A stretch of 64,000 bases of DNA. Origin: Streptomyces sp. NBC_01803. GTDB lineage: Bacteria > Actinomycetota > Actinomycetes > Streptomycetales > Streptomycetaceae. The notes beneath the pieces were generated by a model. The model was given only the letters and a program-made list of their open reading frames with translations. It was not told where the DNA came from and searched no databases. Of this stretch, positions 43,808-56,821 are shown piece after piece. The stretch spans positions 3,060,501 to 3,124,500 of the forward strand of contig NZ_CP109073.1 in the NCBI RefSeq assembly GCF_035917415.1. The letters are read 5' to 3'. A program made the position numbers and the translations under genes. Each line of letters begins with the position of its first letter. Position 1 is the stretch's first letter.

Positions 43808-44347
43808 ATGGCGATGTGGGACCGGATCAAGGACTCGGCCAAGGGTTTGCAGTCGCGTGGGGGCGGTCATCCGCCCGGGTCGCGTTCGCACGGCGCGGGC
43901 GGCGGGACGAAGGCGCAGCTCGTCAGCACCCTCAAGACGCAGCTCACGGCGGTGAAGGCGGAGCTGAAGAGCGGTGCGTTCCGGGACGCCAGCATGGCGA
44001 TGTGCGCCCTGGTCGCCGCCGCCGACGGCACGATCGACGCCGCCGAGCGGCAGCGCGTGGAGTCGTTGATCATGAGCAACGACGTCCTCCAGAATTTCCC
44101 GCCGGACTCGCTGCGCCAGCGCTTCAACAAGCACGCGGACCAGCTCGCGTCGAACTTCCAGTCCGGCCGGGCCGAGGTCATGCAGGAGATCGCCAAGGTG
44201 CGGAAGAAGCCGATGGAGGCCAGGGCGGTGGTCCAGATGGGCGTCGTCATCGCCGCCGCCGACGGCTATTTCGCGCAGGCCGAGCAGCATGTCATCCGCG
44301 AGGTGTGCACGGTGCTCGGGGTCTCCCCGACCGAGTTCGATCTCTGA
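43808..44347 (+). CDS. TerB-family tellurite resistance protein
   Basis: Protein of 179 residues from ATG 43808 (ATG 43814 possible). After a short Gly/Ser-rich N-terminus, the TerB fold has two metal-binding helical motifs: ALVAAADGTIDAAERQRVES and QMGVVIAAADGYFAQAEQHV, each with an Asp/Glu set (AAADGxxxxxE). TerB-like proteins act in the Ter stress complex at the membrane. No other ter genes are nearby. TGGAG lies ahead of the start. Confidence 0.92.
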   Translation: MAMWDRIKDSAKGLQSRGGGHPPGSRSHGAGGGTKAQLVSTLKTQLTAVKAELKSGAFRDASMAMCALVAAADGTIDAAERQRVESLIMSNDVLQNFPPDSLRQRFNKHADQLASNFQSGRAEVMQEIAKVRKKPMEARAVVQMGVVIAAADGYFAQAEQHVIREVCTVLGVSPTEFDL

Positions 44348-44483
44348 GATCGCCACCCGAATCGCCGTCACCGAGGCGGACTTGACTGGGGTTGACTCGC
44401 CTTGACGAGACCCTTGCCCCACCCCGCGTCCCGCTTTGCTTTCCTTTGCCGGGTGTTTGACCCGCGCCGGGGATCGTGTGCTC

Positions 44484-44993
44484 ATGCGCACCTTTATCCG
44501 TGCCCGCACGGCGACGGCCGCGGCCGTGAGCGGGCTTCTGATCACCTCGGTGACGACGAACGTCCAAGCCCTCACCCCCGACGGACACCATGGCCACGGG
44601 CCGACCAAGCAGGAGATCCGCGCCCTGTTCGGCGAGTGGAACGAGGCGCTGGCGACCGGCGACCCCGAGCGGGTCGCCGACCGCTACGCCCCGGAGGCCG
44701 TGCTGGAGCCGACCCTCTCCAACCTGATCCGCCACGATCACGCCGGAATCGTGGACTACTTCGAGCACTTCCTCCTCCAGCACCCGTCCGGCGAGATCAA
44801 CGAGTCCTATGTGGAGTTGCTCGGCCAGGACGGGGCGGTCGACTCGGGCGGCTACACGTTCCACCTGACCGACCCGGAGACCGGCGTGCCGTATGACGTC
44901 GTCGCCCGCTACACGTTCGTCTACGAGCGCGACAAGCACACCGGGGAGTGGCTGATCGTCGACCACCACTCCTCGGCCATGCCGGAGGGCTGA
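44484..44993 (+). CDS. Secreted SnoaL/CaMKII-association-like protein (DUF4440 type)
   Basis: Protein of 169 residues from ATG 44484. Signal peptide about 1-28 (TATAAAVSGLLITSVTTNVQ then ALTP). The mature domain has a helix EIRALFGEWNEALATGDPER, then VADRYAPEAVLEPTLSNLI, a His (HHSS end), and strands ending GEWLIVDHHSSAMPEG. This cone-shaped fold is shared by SnoaL cyclases, SgcJ-type proteins and CaMKII association domains. The active-site pattern is not clear, so ligand binding or an enzyme role is open. Confidence 0.8.
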   Translation: MRTFIRARTATAAAVSGLLITSVTTNVQALTPDGHHGHGPTKQEIRALFGEWNEALATGDPERVADRYAPEAVLEPTLSNLIRHDHAGIVDYFEHFLLQHPSGEINESYVELLGQDGAVDSGGYTFHLTDPETGVPYDVVARYTFVYERDKHTGEWLIVDHHSSAMPEG

Positions 44994-45021
44994 CCGGGAC
45001 CGGCGGACCGACCGGGAGCCG

Positions 45022-45073
45022 GCCTGGCTACGTGGCCTGGCGGGCCAGCCTGGCTACGTAGCCTGGCGGGCCG
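45022..45073. repeat. 26-base tandem duplication of the aspS 3' end
   Basis: Two 26-base units (45022-45047 and 45048-45073) differ at only two positions. The second contains the aspS stop codon (complement of 45054-45056) and its last codons; the first is a copy lying downstream in the aspS reading direction. It therefore looks like a duplication of the gene end. Confidence 0.9.
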
Positions 45074-46835
45074 AGTCCCGGACGCTGATGTGGAGCTCCC
45101 GCAGGCGGCTTTCGTCCACCCTGCCGGGGGCTCCCATCAGCAAGTCCTGCGCGTTGCCGTTGAGCGGGAAGGCGATCGTCTCGCGGATGTTCGGCTCGTC
45201 GGCCAGCAGCATCACGATGCGATCGACGCCCGGGGCGATCCCGCCGTGCGGCGGGGCGCCGAAGCGGAACGCTCGCAGCATGCCGCCGAATTCGCGCTCC
45301 ACGTCCTCCCGGCTGTACCCGGCGATCTCGAACGCCTTGTACATGACCTCGGGTTCGTGGTTCCTGATGGCACCGGAGGACAGCTCGACGCCGTTGCACA
45401 CGATGTCGTACTGCCAGGCGAGCACGTCCAGCGGGTCCTTGCCCTCCAGTGCGGCGAGGCCGCCCTGCGGCATGGAGAACGGGTTGTGGGAGAACTCGAC
45501 GGCGCCCGTGTCGTCGTTCCGCTCGAACATCGGGAAGTCCACGATCCAGCAGAAGCGGAAGACGTTGTCCTCGAAGTGCCCGGCGCGGCGGGCGGCTTCC
45601 ACCCGGACCGCGCCCATGACCCGGGAGACCTCGTCGAATTCGCCGGCCCCGAAGAACACGGCGGTGCCGGGCCCCGCGCCCAGCGTGCCGAGCAGCGCGG
45701 CGACGTCGCCCTCGGTGAGGAACTTGGCGATCGGGCCGGTCAGCGTGCCGTCCTCGCCGACCCGCACCCAGGCCAGGCCCTTGGCACCCTGCTCGATGGC
45801 GAACTCCCCGAGCTGGTCGAAGAACCGCCGCGGCTGCCCGGCCGTGTCCGGCACCGCCAGCGCCCGCACGTGCTTGCCGGCGAACGCCTTGAAGCCGGAG
45901 TCGGCGAAGATGCCGGAGACGTCGGCCAGCTCCAGCTTGGCCCGCAGATCCGGCTTGTCCGACCCGTACTTGAGCATCGCCTCGCGGAACGGGATGCGCG
46001 GGAACGGCGAGGTGACGTGCCGTCCGCCGCCGAACTCCTCGAACAGCTCGGTCATCACCTTCTCGATGACCTGAAAGACGTCCTCCTGCTCGACGAAGCT
46101 CATCTCCATGTCGAGCTGGTAGAACTCGCCGGGCGAACGGTCGGCCCGGGCGTCCTCGTCGCGGAAGCAGGGCGCGATCTGGAAGTACCGGTCGAAGCCG
46201 GCGATCATCAGCAACTGCTTGAACTGCTGCGGCGCTTGGGGCAGCGCGTAGAACTCGCCGGGGTGCAGCCGCGACGGCACCAGGAAGTCGCGCGCGCCCT
46301 CGGGGGAGGTGGCGGACAGGATCGGGGTGGCCAGCTCCAGGAAGCCCTGATCGGTCATCTTCCGGCGGATGGCGCCGATGACGGCCGAGCGCAGCATGAT
46401 GTTGCGGTGCATCCGCTCGCGGCGCAGGTCGAGGAAGCGGTATTCGAGGCGGCGTTCCTCGTTGACACCGTCCTCGGCGTTGATGGTGAACGGGAGCGGG
46501 TCGGCCGCGCCCAGCACCTCGACCTCGGCGACCTCGACCTCGATCTCGCCGGTGGCCAGCTCGGCGTTGATGTTCTCCTCGCCCCGGCCGACGACCCGGC
46601 CGTCCACGCGGATGACGGTCTCCTTGGAGAGCGATCCGAGCCGCTCGTCGACCGCCTCGCCGCCGGGCGTCTCGGGATGGACGACGAGCTGCACGACGCC
46701 GTGGTGGTCACGGAGATCGATGAAGAGGATGCCGCCCAGATTCCGTCGGTTGTGCAGCCATCCCGAGAGCCGGACATCCTTGCCGATGTCCGCGGGGCGC
46801 AGCTCGCCGCAGGTGTGGGACCGGTACCGATGCAT
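45054..46835 (-). CDS. aspS: Aspartyl-tRNA synthetase
   Basis: Protein of 593 residues. N-terminal OB-fold anticodon domain ([35 protein letters not shown]). Class II catalytic motifs: motif 1 near RHFLDLR-type sequence ([12 protein letters not shown]), motif 2 [20 protein letters not shown], motif 3 [14 protein letters not shown]. The bacterial GAD insert lies in between (about 290-420). Charges tRNA-Asp with aspartate, in the cytoplasm. Length and domain order match the bacterial family. ATG 46835 is supported by [10 protein letters not shown], the family start. The 3' end is tandemly duplicated downstream. Confidence 0.97.
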   Translation of the reverse strand: MHRYRSHTCGELRPADIGKDVRLSGWLHNRRNLGGILFIDLRDHHGVVQLVVHPETPGGEAVDERLGSLSKETVIRVDGRVVGRGEENINAELATGEIEVEVAEVEVLGAADPLPFTINAEDGVNEERRLEYRFLDLRRERMHRNIMLRSAVIGAIRRKMTDQGFLELATPILSATSPEGARDFLVPSRLHPGEFYALPQAPQQFKQLLMIAGFDRYFQIAPCFRDEDARADRSPGEFYQLDMEMSFVEQEDVFQVIEKVMTELFEEFGGGRHVTSPFPRIPFREAMLKYGSDKPDLRAKLELADVSGIFADSGFKAFAGKHVRALAVPDTAGQPRRFFDQLGEFAIEQGAKGLAWVRVGEDGTLTGPIAKFLTEGDVAALLGTLGAGPGTAVFFGAGEFDEVSRVMGAVRVEAARRAGHFEDNVFRFCWIVDFPMFERNDDTGAVEFSHNPFSMPQGGLAALEGKDPLDVLAWQYDIVCNGVELSSGAIRNHEPEVMYKAFEIAGYSREDVEREFGGMLRAFRFGAPPHGGIAPGVDRIVMLLADEPNIRETIAFPLNGNAQDLLMGAPGRVDESRLRELHISVRDSARQAT

Positions 46836-46943
46836 CGTACTTCCAAGTCGTCGACACGGTTTCGTGGTGGTCGAGCCTCAGACTACCGCCCTGACCCAGC
46901 CCTGCTCATCGCGCGCGGAAACATGGACATACAGTGAGAAAAC

Positions 46944-47200
46944 ATGCGCACCGAGGATGTCCTGACCGGCTCCGGGGTCGGGGTGTGGGAAGGGGACGAC
47001 GTTCGCGGCGTGGCCACGACGGACGCCGCTCCCGCCGAGCCGCTCGGCCTGTCGAGCCGGGCGAGCCGGGCGGGGCCGCCGCTGACGCAGTCGCTCGCCG
47101 ACGCCCGGGGCTGGTCCCCCAGGGCGCCGGCAAGACGATCTGGTTCGAGCTGCGGGAGGAGCCGCCTCCCGCGGCGGGCCAGACCACACGACCTGGGGAA
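46944..47200 (+). pseudogene. Internally deleted SpoIIE-type phosphatase gene
   Basis: ATG 46944 starts MRTEDVLTGSGVGVWEGDD, which matches the N-terminus of the PAS/SpoIIE phosphatases found beside aspS in streptomycetes (typical pattern MRTEDVL, G-W-x-WD, then LGLP). After about 45 codons the frame degrades, and another frame (from about 47115) reads PQGAGKTIWFELREEP, the typical end of the HATPase domain of the same family (GKTxWFEL). Full-length members exceed 700 residues; here both ends are kept and the middle is gone, out of frame. Confidence 0.55.
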
Positions 47201-47230
47201 CGGGACATGCGTCGGGCATCAGGCATCGGG

Positions 47231-48196
47231 TCAGGCGTCGGAGGTCCGGGCGGCCGGGATCCGGCCGAGGCGCCCGGCCTGGAAGTCGTCGAACGCCTGG
47301 GCCAGCTCGACGTGGGTGTTCATGACGAACGGGCCGTAGTGCGCCATCGGCTCACGGATCGGGAGGCCGCCGAGCAGCAGGATCTCCAGCTCCGGGGTCC
47401 GCGCGTCCTGGGTCGTGTCGGCACGGACCGTGAGCGTGTCCCCCGGGCCGAAGACGACGGTCTGGCCGAGCTCGACCGGGCGCCGGTCGGAGCCGACGCC
47501 GCCCCGGCCGGCCAGTACGTAGCCCAGCGCGTTGAAGTCCGGGCGCCAAGGCAGCGTGATCTCCGCGCCCGGCGCGACCGTCGCGTGGATCAGGGTGATC
47601 GGCGTGTAGGTGACGCCGGGCCCCTGGTGGCCGTCGAGCTCGCCCGCGATCACCCGCAGCAGGGCGCCGCCGTCCTCGGTGGAGAGCAGACGGACGTTGC
47701 TCCCGCCGATGTCCTGGTAGCGGGGGGTGGTCATCTTGTCCTTCGCCGGGAGGTTCACCCAGAGCTGCACGCCGTGGAAGAGGCCGCCCGAGACGACGAG
47801 CGACTCCGGCGGCGCCTCGATGTGCAGCAGCCCGGAGCCGGCGGTCATCCACTGGGTGTCGCCGTCGTTGATGACGCCGCCGCCGCCGACGGAGTCCTGG
47901 TGCACGAAGGTGCCGTCGAGGAGATAGGTGACGGTCTCGAAGCCCCGGTGCGGATGCCACGGCGTGCCCTTGGGCTCGCCGGGCGCGTACTCCACCTCAC
48001 CCATCTGGTCCATCATGATGAACGGGTCGAGGTGCCGGTAGTCGAGCCCCGCGAAGGCGCGGCGGACCGGGAAGCCCTCGCCCTCGAACCCGGACGGCGC
48101 GGTGACCACCGCGCGCACGGGCCGGGGGACGGCGGTGGGGGCGGGCGTGGTGACGCGGGGAAGGGTGAGCGGGTTCTCGACGGTGATCGCGGGCAT
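47231..48196 (-). CDS. Pirin family protein
   Basis: Protein of 321 residues. Two cupin domains; the first has HPHRGFETVTYLLDGTFVHQ with the metal-binding His, His and Glu (FETVTY), and MTAGSGLLHIEAPPE. N-terminal Pro/Ala-rich extension of about 25 residues, then SGFEGEGFPVRRAFAGLDYR. Second cupin GAEITLPWRPDFNALGYVL. Pirins bind iron(II); bacterial members act as quercetin-type dioxygenases or modulate pyruvate dehydrogenase. Downstream neighbour of the SpoIIE remnant. Confidence 0.95.
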   Translation of the reverse strand: MPAITVENPLTLPRVTTPAPTAVPRPVRAVVTAPSGFEGEGFPVRRAFAGLDYRHLDPFIMMDQMGEVEYAPGEPKGTPWHPHRGFETVTYLLDGTFVHQDSVGGGGVINDGDTQWMTAGSGLLHIEAPPESLVVSGGLFHGVQLWVNLPAKDKMTTPRYQDIGGSNVRLLSTEDGGALLRVIAGELDGHQGPGVTYTPITLIHATVAPGAEITLPWRPDFNALGYVLAGRGGVGSDRRPVELGQTVVFGPGDTLTVRADTTQDARTPELEILLLGGLPIREPMAHYGPFVMNTHVELAQAFDDFQAGRLGRIPAARTSDA

Positions 48197-48344
48197 CGGG
48201 GGCCTCCTCGTCGGCTGCGCACAGGATAGTTGAATCGTAAACGGCAGTCGAGACGGCGTTTGTTCCCCGGCTCCTCGGCGACGCCCCGGGGCAGTCCGCC
48301 CGTTCCGCCCGTTCCGCGCGGCGACGGTCGGCGACGGTCGGCGG

Positions 48345-48845
48345 CTAGCCGTACATCCGGCGCATCGTGTAGTCGACCATCTCCTCCACGGCCTTGGCGT
48401 CCATCACGATCCGGTGGTCGCCCTCCATGTCCAGCGCGAATCCGTACCCCGACGGCAGCAGGTCCAGGACCTCGCCGCCGGTGACCGTGAAGTACCGCGA
48501 CTCCTTGCCCGCGTACCTGCGCAGCTCCTTCAGCGAGGTGAAGAGCGGGATCACCGGCTGCTGGGTGTTGTGCAGGGCCAGAAAGCCGGGGCTGTCGCCA
48601 CGCGGGCAGTAGATCTTGGCGCCCAGGAAGATGTCGTGGAATTCCTCGCTCGCCATCGCGCCCGAGGTGTACGCCCGGAGCGCGTCGGTGAACGAGGGGG
48701 GCGCGGGGGGCGCGGCAGGAGCCGCCGACTGCTGCTGTTGCTGGTGCTCGGGATAGAGCTGCTGACCGCCGTATCCGGCTGCGGCGGGCTGCTGGGCCCC
48801 GTAGGGCTGCTGGCCGGGATAGCCCGACTGGTCATAGCCGTACAT
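48345..48845 (-). CDS. SseB-like protein with Gln/Pro-rich N-terminus
   Basis: Protein of 166 residues. Residues 1-50 are Gln/Pro/Tyr/Gly-rich (QQPYGAQQPAAAGYGGQQLY, then a QQQQQ run). The SseB-like N-terminal domain follows: FTDALRAYTSGAMASEEFHD, FLGAKIYCPRGDSPGF, then PVIPLFTSLKELRRYAG and GYGFALDMEGDHRIVMDAKA. SseB domains occur in secretion-related and stress proteins but the actinobacterial ones are uncharacterised. Divergent from the acyl-CoA dehydrogenase gene. Confidence 0.88.
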   Translation of the reverse strand: MYGYDQSGYPGQQPYGAQQPAAAGYGGQQLYPEHQQQQQSAAPAAPPAPPSFTDALRAYTSGAMASEEFHDIFLGAKIYCPRGDSPGFLALHNTQQPVIPLFTSLKELRRYAGKESRYFTVTGGEVLDLLPSGYGFALDMEGDHRIVMDAKAVEEMVDYTMRRMYG

Positions 48846-48891
48846 GTGAGCAAGCGTACTGATCGCGGGCCCACAGATGTCTCACAACGGC

Positions 48892-48918
48892 TTGCTTCTT
48901 ATTACCGGTGGGTAGCAT
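48892..48918 (+). promoter_or_regulatory. Candidate promoter/operator of the acyl-CoA dehydrogenase gene
   Basis: TTGCTT (48892-48897) and TAGCAT (48913-48918) lie 15 bases apart, a poor but possible -35/-10 pair. Between them TTACC-GGTG-GGTAG includes the inverted pair TACC/GGTA (48903-48914), a pattern seen before fatty-acid oxidation genes in streptomycetes (from memory). A TetR/FadR-type repressor site is inferred. The gene's ATG is 47 bases further on. Confidence 0.35.
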
Positions 48919-48964
48919 CATGGGAGTCACTTCACTTCCCGGAACCTGCTACGGAGTCGTCGCC

Positions 48965-50791
48965 ATGGGGCACTACAAGTCGAATCTCCGCGACATCGAG
49001 TTCAACCTGTTCGAGGTCCTTGGCCGCGACGCGGTATACGGAACGGGTCCCTTCACCGAGACGGACGCCGACACCGCCAAGACCATGCTGGCCGAGCTGG
49101 CCCGCCTGGCGGAGAACGAGCTGTCCGCCTCCTACGCGGAGGCCGACCGCAACCCGCCCGTCTTCGACCCGGAGACCAACACCGCGCCGCTGCCCGAGGC
49201 GTTCAAGAAGAGCTACCGCGCCTACATGGACGCCGAGTGGTGGCGCCTGGGCATCGGCGAGGAGCTCGGCGGCCTGACCGCCCCCCGCTCGCTGCTGTGG
49301 GCCATGGGCGAGCAGGTGCTCGGCTCCAACCCCGCGATCCACATGTACGCCTGCGGTCCGGCCTTCGGCCGCGTCCTCTACGACGAGGCGACCGAGGAGC
49401 AGCAGAAGATCGCGCACCTCATGGTGGACAAGGGCTGGGGCGCCACCATGGTCCTCACCGAGCCGGACGCGGGCTCCGACGTCGGCGCGGGCCGCACCAA
49501 GGCGATCCGCCAGGAGGACGGCACCTGGCACATCCAGGGTGTCAAGCGCTTCATCACCTCCGGCGAGCAGGACCTCACCGAGAACATCATCCACTTCGTG
49601 CTCGCCCGCCCCGAGGGCCACGGCCCGGGCACCAAGGGCCTGTCGCTGTTCATCGTCCCCAAGTACGACTTCGACTGGGAGACCGGTGAGCTGGGCGAGC
49701 GCAACGGCGCCTACGCCACCAACGTCGAGCACAAGATGGGCCTGAAGGCGTCCAACACCTGTGAGATGACCTTCGGCGCGAACCACCCCGCCAGGGGCTG
49801 GCTGCTCGGCGAGAAGCACGACGGCATCCGCCAGATGTTCAAGATCATCGAGTTCGCGCGGATGATGGTCGGCACGAAGGCCATCGCCACCCTCTCCACC
49901 GGCTACCTCAACGCCCTGGAGTACGCGAAGGAGCGGGTGCAGGGCGCCGACCTCACCCAGTTCGCCGACAAGACCGCCCCGCGCGTCACCATCACGCACC
50001 ACCCCGACGTGCGCCGCTCGCTGATGACGCAGAAGGCGTACGCGGAGGGCATGCGGACCCTGGCGCTCTACACGGCCAGCCTCCAGGACGACATCATCGT
50101 CAAGCAGGCCGCAGGCGAGGACATCTCCGCCCTCGACGCGATGAACGACCTGCTGCTGCCGATCGTCAAGGGCTACGGCTCGGAGCGGTCCTACGAGCAG
50201 CTCGCCCAGTCCCTCCAGACCCTGGGCGGCTCCGGGTACCTCCAGGAGTACCCGATCGAGCAGTACATCCGGGACGCCAAGATCGACACCCTCTACGAGG
50301 GCACCACGGCGATCCAGGGCCAGGACTTCTTCTTCCGGAAGATCGTGCGCAACGAGGGCAAGGCCCTCACCACGCTCTCCGAGGAGATCAAGAAGTTCCT
50401 CGCCGAGGCCCCCGGCGGCGAGGAGCTGGCCGGCGCCCGCGACCAGCTCTCCCGCGCCGTCGGCGAGCTGGAGGCCACGGTCGGCGTCCTGCTCACGGAC
50501 CTGGCCGGCACCGAGAAGGACGTCAAGTCCCTCTACAAGGTGGGCCTGAACACCACGGCCTTCCTGATGTCGGCCGGCGACATCGTCGTCGGGTACCTGC
50601 TGCTGCGCGGCGCCTCCGTGGCCGCCGCCAAGCTGGCGGACGCGGCGCCGAAGGACAAGCCGTTCTACGAGGGCAAGCTCGCCGCCGCCCGGCACTTCGC
50701 GGCCTCCGTGCTGCCCGAGGTCGCCGTGGCCCGCGTGATCGCCGAGAACACGGACCTGTCCCTCATGGAGCTGGACGAGGCGGCGTTCTAA
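48965..50791 (+). CDS. Acyl-CoA dehydrogenase (long-type, FadE-like)
   Basis: Protein of 608 residues, the length of the large bacterial ACADs. ATG 48965 ([20 protein letters not shown]) is the family start; ATG 48920 is less likely. The dehydrogenase blocks include [17 protein letters not shown], the FAD-binding strand [11 protein letters not shown], and near the middle [20 protein letters not shown]. The region [20 protein letters not shown] then [13 protein letters not shown] is the late FAD-binding part. Catalyses the first alpha-beta oxidation of acyl-CoA in beta-oxidation. A strong terminator follows. Confidence 0.96.
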   Translation: MGHYKSNLRDIEFNLFEVLGRDAVYGTGPFTETDADTAKTMLAELARLAENELSASYAEADRNPPVFDPETNTAPLPEAFKKSYRAYMDAEWWRLGIGEELGGLTAPRSLLWAMGEQVLGSNPAIHMYACGPAFGRVLYDEATEEQQKIAHLMVDKGWGATMVLTEPDAGSDVGAGRTKAIRQEDGTWHIQGVKRFITSGEQDLTENIIHFVLARPEGHGPGTKGLSLFIVPKYDFDWETGELGERNGAYATNVEHKMGLKASNTCEMTFGANHPARGWLLGEKHDGIRQMFKIIEFARMMVGTKAIATLSTGYLNALEYAKERVQGADLTQFADKTAPRVTITHHPDVRRSLMTQKAYAEGMRTLALYTASLQDDIIVKQAAGEDISALDAMNDLLLPIVKGYGSERSYEQLAQSLQTLGGSGYLQEYPIEQYIRDAKIDTLYEGTTAIQGQDFFFRKIVRNEGKALTTLSEEIKKFLAEAPGGEELAGARDQLSRAVGELEATVGVLLTDLAGTEKDVKSLYKVGLNTTAFLMSAGDIVVGYLLLRGASVAAAKLADAAPKDKPFYEGKLAAARHFAASVLPEVAVARVIAENTDLSLMELDEAAF

Positions 50792-50822
50792 CCCACGCCC
50801 CGCCGCCTCCGACGGCCCCCCC

Positions 50823-50855
50823 GGGTCCCGGTCCCCGCCCATGGGACCGGGACCC
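50823..50855 (+). terminator. Hairpin terminator after the acyl-CoA dehydrogenase gene
   Basis: GGGTCCCGGTCCC and GGGACCGGGACCC form a perfect 13-base stem with a 7-base loop, 31 bases after the stop codon. Confidence 0.85.
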
Positions 50856-50907
50856 GCCCGCGTTCCCAGCGGGAACCCCCGCGGTCGTCCGTTCGTATCC
50901 TGAGACC

Positions 50908-52191
50908 ATGACTGCACCCCTCGACCGCTCGCACGCCGATGACCTCATGGGGTTCCTCACGGCCTCCCCATCGCCCTACCACGCGGTGGCCAACGTCGCC
51001 GGGCGGCTGGAGAAGGCCGGGTTCCGGCAGGTCGCGGAGGGGGCGGTCTGGGACGGGGTGGCCGGGGGGAAGTTCGTGCTGCGCGGTGGGGCGCTCATCG
51101 CGTGGTATGTGCCGGAGAGCGCCACGGCCGCGACGCCGTTCCGGGTCATCGGGGCGCACACCGACTCGCCGAATCTGCGCGTCAAGCCCCTCCCCGACAC
51201 CGGGCGACTGGGCTGGAAGCAGGTCGCCGTCGAAATCTACGGCGGCACCCTCCTCAACACCTGGCTCGACCGCGACCTCGGGCTCGCCGGGCGGCTCGCG
51301 CTGCGGGACGGGTCCAGTGTGCTGGTCAACGTGGACCGGCCGCTGCTGCGCGTGCCGCAGCTCGCCGTCCACCTCGACCGCGCGGTCAACGAGGGGCTGA
51401 AGCTGGACCGGCAGCAGCACATGACGCCGATCTGGGGCATCGGCACGCCGCGCGAGGGCGAGCTGATCGACTTCCTCGCCGCCGAGGCCGGGCTGGCCGG
51501 GCGCGATGTCGTCGGCTGGGACCTGATGGCGCACAGCGTCGAGCCGCCCGCGTACCTCGGCCGCGACCGGGAGCTGCTGGCCGGCCCCCGGATGGACAAC
51601 CTGCTGTCCGTGCACGCCGCCACGGCCGCGCTCGCCGCCGTGGCCGGGCAGGACCTGGCGTACATCCCGGTGCTCGCCGCGTTCGACCACGAGGAGAACG
51701 GCAGCCAGTCCGACACGGGCGCCCAGGGGCCGCTGCTGGGGACCGTGCTGAAACGATCGGTCAACGCCCGCGGCGGCGGCTACGAGGACCGCGCGCGGGC
51801 CCTGGCCGGGTCGTTCTGCCTGTCCTCCGACACCGGCCACGCCGTCCACCCCAACTACGCCGAGCGGCACGACCCCACGCACCGCCCGATGGCGGGCGCC
51901 GGCCCCATCCTCAAGGTCAACGTCAACCAGCGCTACGCCACCGACGGCACCGGCCGGGCGGTCTTCGCGACGGCCTGCGAGCGCGCCGGAGTGCCGTACC
52001 AGACGTTCGTGTCGAACAACGCCATGCCCTGCGGCACCACCATCGGACCGATCACCGCGGCCCGTCACGGCATCGCCACGGTCGACGTCGGCGTCGCCAT
52101 TCTCTCCATGCATTCCGCACGGGAACTGTGCGGAGCCGCCGATCCGTTCCTCCTCGCCAACGCCATGACCGCGTTCCTTACCGGCCGTTGA
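50908..52191 (+). CDS. apeB: M18 family aminopeptidase
   Basis: Protein of 427 residues. The two-zinc site shows as IGAHTDSPNLRVKP (His and Asp), GPRMDNLLSVHAA (Asp), FDHEENGSQSDTGAQG (Glu-Glu) and a C-terminal His (IAILSMHSARELCG, here VGVAILSMHSA). N-terminal block LMGFLTASPSPYHAVANVAG is typical. Releases N-terminal acidic or neutral residues from peptides in the cytosol. Lies between the acyl-CoA dehydrogenase terminator and the mycothiol-type gene; both are housekeeping genes in this block. Confidence 0.95.
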   Translation: MTAPLDRSHADDLMGFLTASPSPYHAVANVAGRLEKAGFRQVAEGAVWDGVAGGKFVLRGGALIAWYVPESATAATPFRVIGAHTDSPNLRVKPLPDTGRLGWKQVAVEIYGGTLLNTWLDRDLGLAGRLALRDGSSVLVNVDRPLLRVPQLAVHLDRAVNEGLKLDRQQHMTPIWGIGTPREGELIDFLAAEAGLAGRDVVGWDLMAHSVEPPAYLGRDRELLAGPRMDNLLSVHAATAALAAVAGQDLAYIPVLAAFDHEENGSQSDTGAQGPLLGTVLKRSVNARGGGYEDRARALAGSFCLSSDTGHAVHPNYAERHDPTHRPMAGAGPILKVNVNQRYATDGTGRAVFATACERAGVPYQTFVSNNAMPCGTTIGPITAARHGIATVDVGVAILSMHSARELCGAADPFLLANAMTAFLTGR

Positions 52192-52454
52192 ACCGACCGT
52201 CATGTCGGCGGCGGCCATCGCGGGTATGACGACGCCCCGTCATCACGCGGCGAAACGCGGCCGTAATCCTGAAGGTCAGGGGCCGGGCGGCACCGCACCG
52301 CACGGCGGAACCGTCCGGTCCCGCCACCGCCCCTCTGGTGGCTGGCGGCCGTGCCGGACCCCTAGGATTCGTCTCCAGAAAGCATTCACCGGCCGCGCCC
52401 GCGCGGCGTACGGTGTGAACACCCAGCCAGCGACGCACCGCCACGAGGGGTCCC

Positions 52455-53279
52455 GTGACAGTCCACACGAGCTTGCAACCGTCTATCGACGCATGGACCC
52501 AGTCCATCGAGGCGATATCGGAGCTCGTCTCCTCACTCGTGGAGGGCGAGTGGAACCGGCCCACCGAGTGCCCCGGCTGGTCGGTCCGGGACGTCGTCTC
52601 CCACGTGATCGGCGGCGAGTGCGAGGCGCTGGGCGACCCGCGGCCGATCCACACCCTCCCGCGCGACCTCTACCACGTCGTCGACGAGACCACCCGCTAC
52701 CTGGAGGTCCAGGTCGACGTCCGCCGGCACCACACCGGCCCGGAGATGACCAGCGAGCTGGAGTACACGATCATCCGCCGCGCCCGCCAGCTGCGGAACG
52801 AGCGCCGCGGACCCGAGGACATCATCTCCTACCCGCTCTACGGCAAGATGCCGCTGGCCGACTTCCTCGAAATGCGGGTCTTCGACGTCTGGGCCCACGA
52901 GCAGGACCTCCGCCGCGCGCTGCGCCGCCCCGGCGACCTCGACAGCGCCGCCGCGCTCACCGCCCGCGACGTGCTGCTCCAGCGGCTGCCCAAGGTGGTC
53001 GCGGAGAGCGCGGGCGCGCCGAAGAAGTCGGCGGTCGTGTTCGACGTGCACGGGCCGGTCGAGTTCCTGCGCACGGTCCGGGTCGACGAGAACGGCAAGG
53101 GCACGGTGGACAGCGCCCCTTCGCTCGGGCCGGTCGTCACGTTCACGACGGACTGGGAGACGTTCGTGCGGCTGGCCGGCGGGCGCGTGCGGCCGAAGAA
53201 GATCGCCGACAAGGTGAAGATCGAGGGTGACACGGACCTCGCCGAGCGCATCCTGACCGGTTTCCCGGTCGCGCACTGA
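52455..53279 (+). CDS. Maleylpyruvate isomerase-family mycothiol-dependent (DinB-fold) protein
   Basis: Protein of 274 residues from GTG 52455 (GAGGGG upstream). N-terminal mycothiol-binding domain: WTQSIEAISELVSSLVEGEW, the CPGWSVRDVVSHVIGGECEA motif with metal-binding His, and a second His in WAHEQDLRRAL. C-terminal domain (about 175-274) with FDVHGPVEFLRTVRVDEN ends in TGFPVAH. These enzymes use mycothiol, the actinobacterial thiol, in isomerisation or detoxification. The substrate is unknown. Confidence 0.88.
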   Translation: MTVHTSLQPSIDAWTQSIEAISELVSSLVEGEWNRPTECPGWSVRDVVSHVIGGECEALGDPRPIHTLPRDLYHVVDETTRYLEVQVDVRRHHTGPEMTSELEYTIIRRARQLRNERRGPEDIISYPLYGKMPLADFLEMRVFDVWAHEQDLRRALRRPGDLDSAAALTARDVLLQRLPKVVAESAGAPKKSAVVFDVHGPVEFLRTVRVDENGKGTVDSAPSLGPVVTFTTDWETFVRLAGGRVRPKKIADKVKIEGDTDLAERILTGFPVAH

Positions 53280-53288
53280 GGCCGCGCC

Positions 53289-54938
<1,650 letters not shown>

Positions 54939-55177
54939 CCGGATTTCCCCCTAGGCGGCGGCCCGGTCCGCGTCCGGGGCCGGGCGCTCTCGTTCGTTGT
55001 CCTCGCCCTGTCCTTGCCGCGCATCATACGGACCGGTGCCCGGGGCCCGACCGGCCGGAGCGTCCCGGCACGTCAAGCCCGCCGTCCCTTCCGCGACCGC
55101 GGCCGGCGCCCAACTTGTCAGCGGCGCCTCGGAGCGGGTTTGATTGCCGAGGGACCCAGCGACTACGGCGAGGATTG

Positions 55178-56807
<1,630 letters not shown>

Positions 56808-56821
<14 letters not shown>

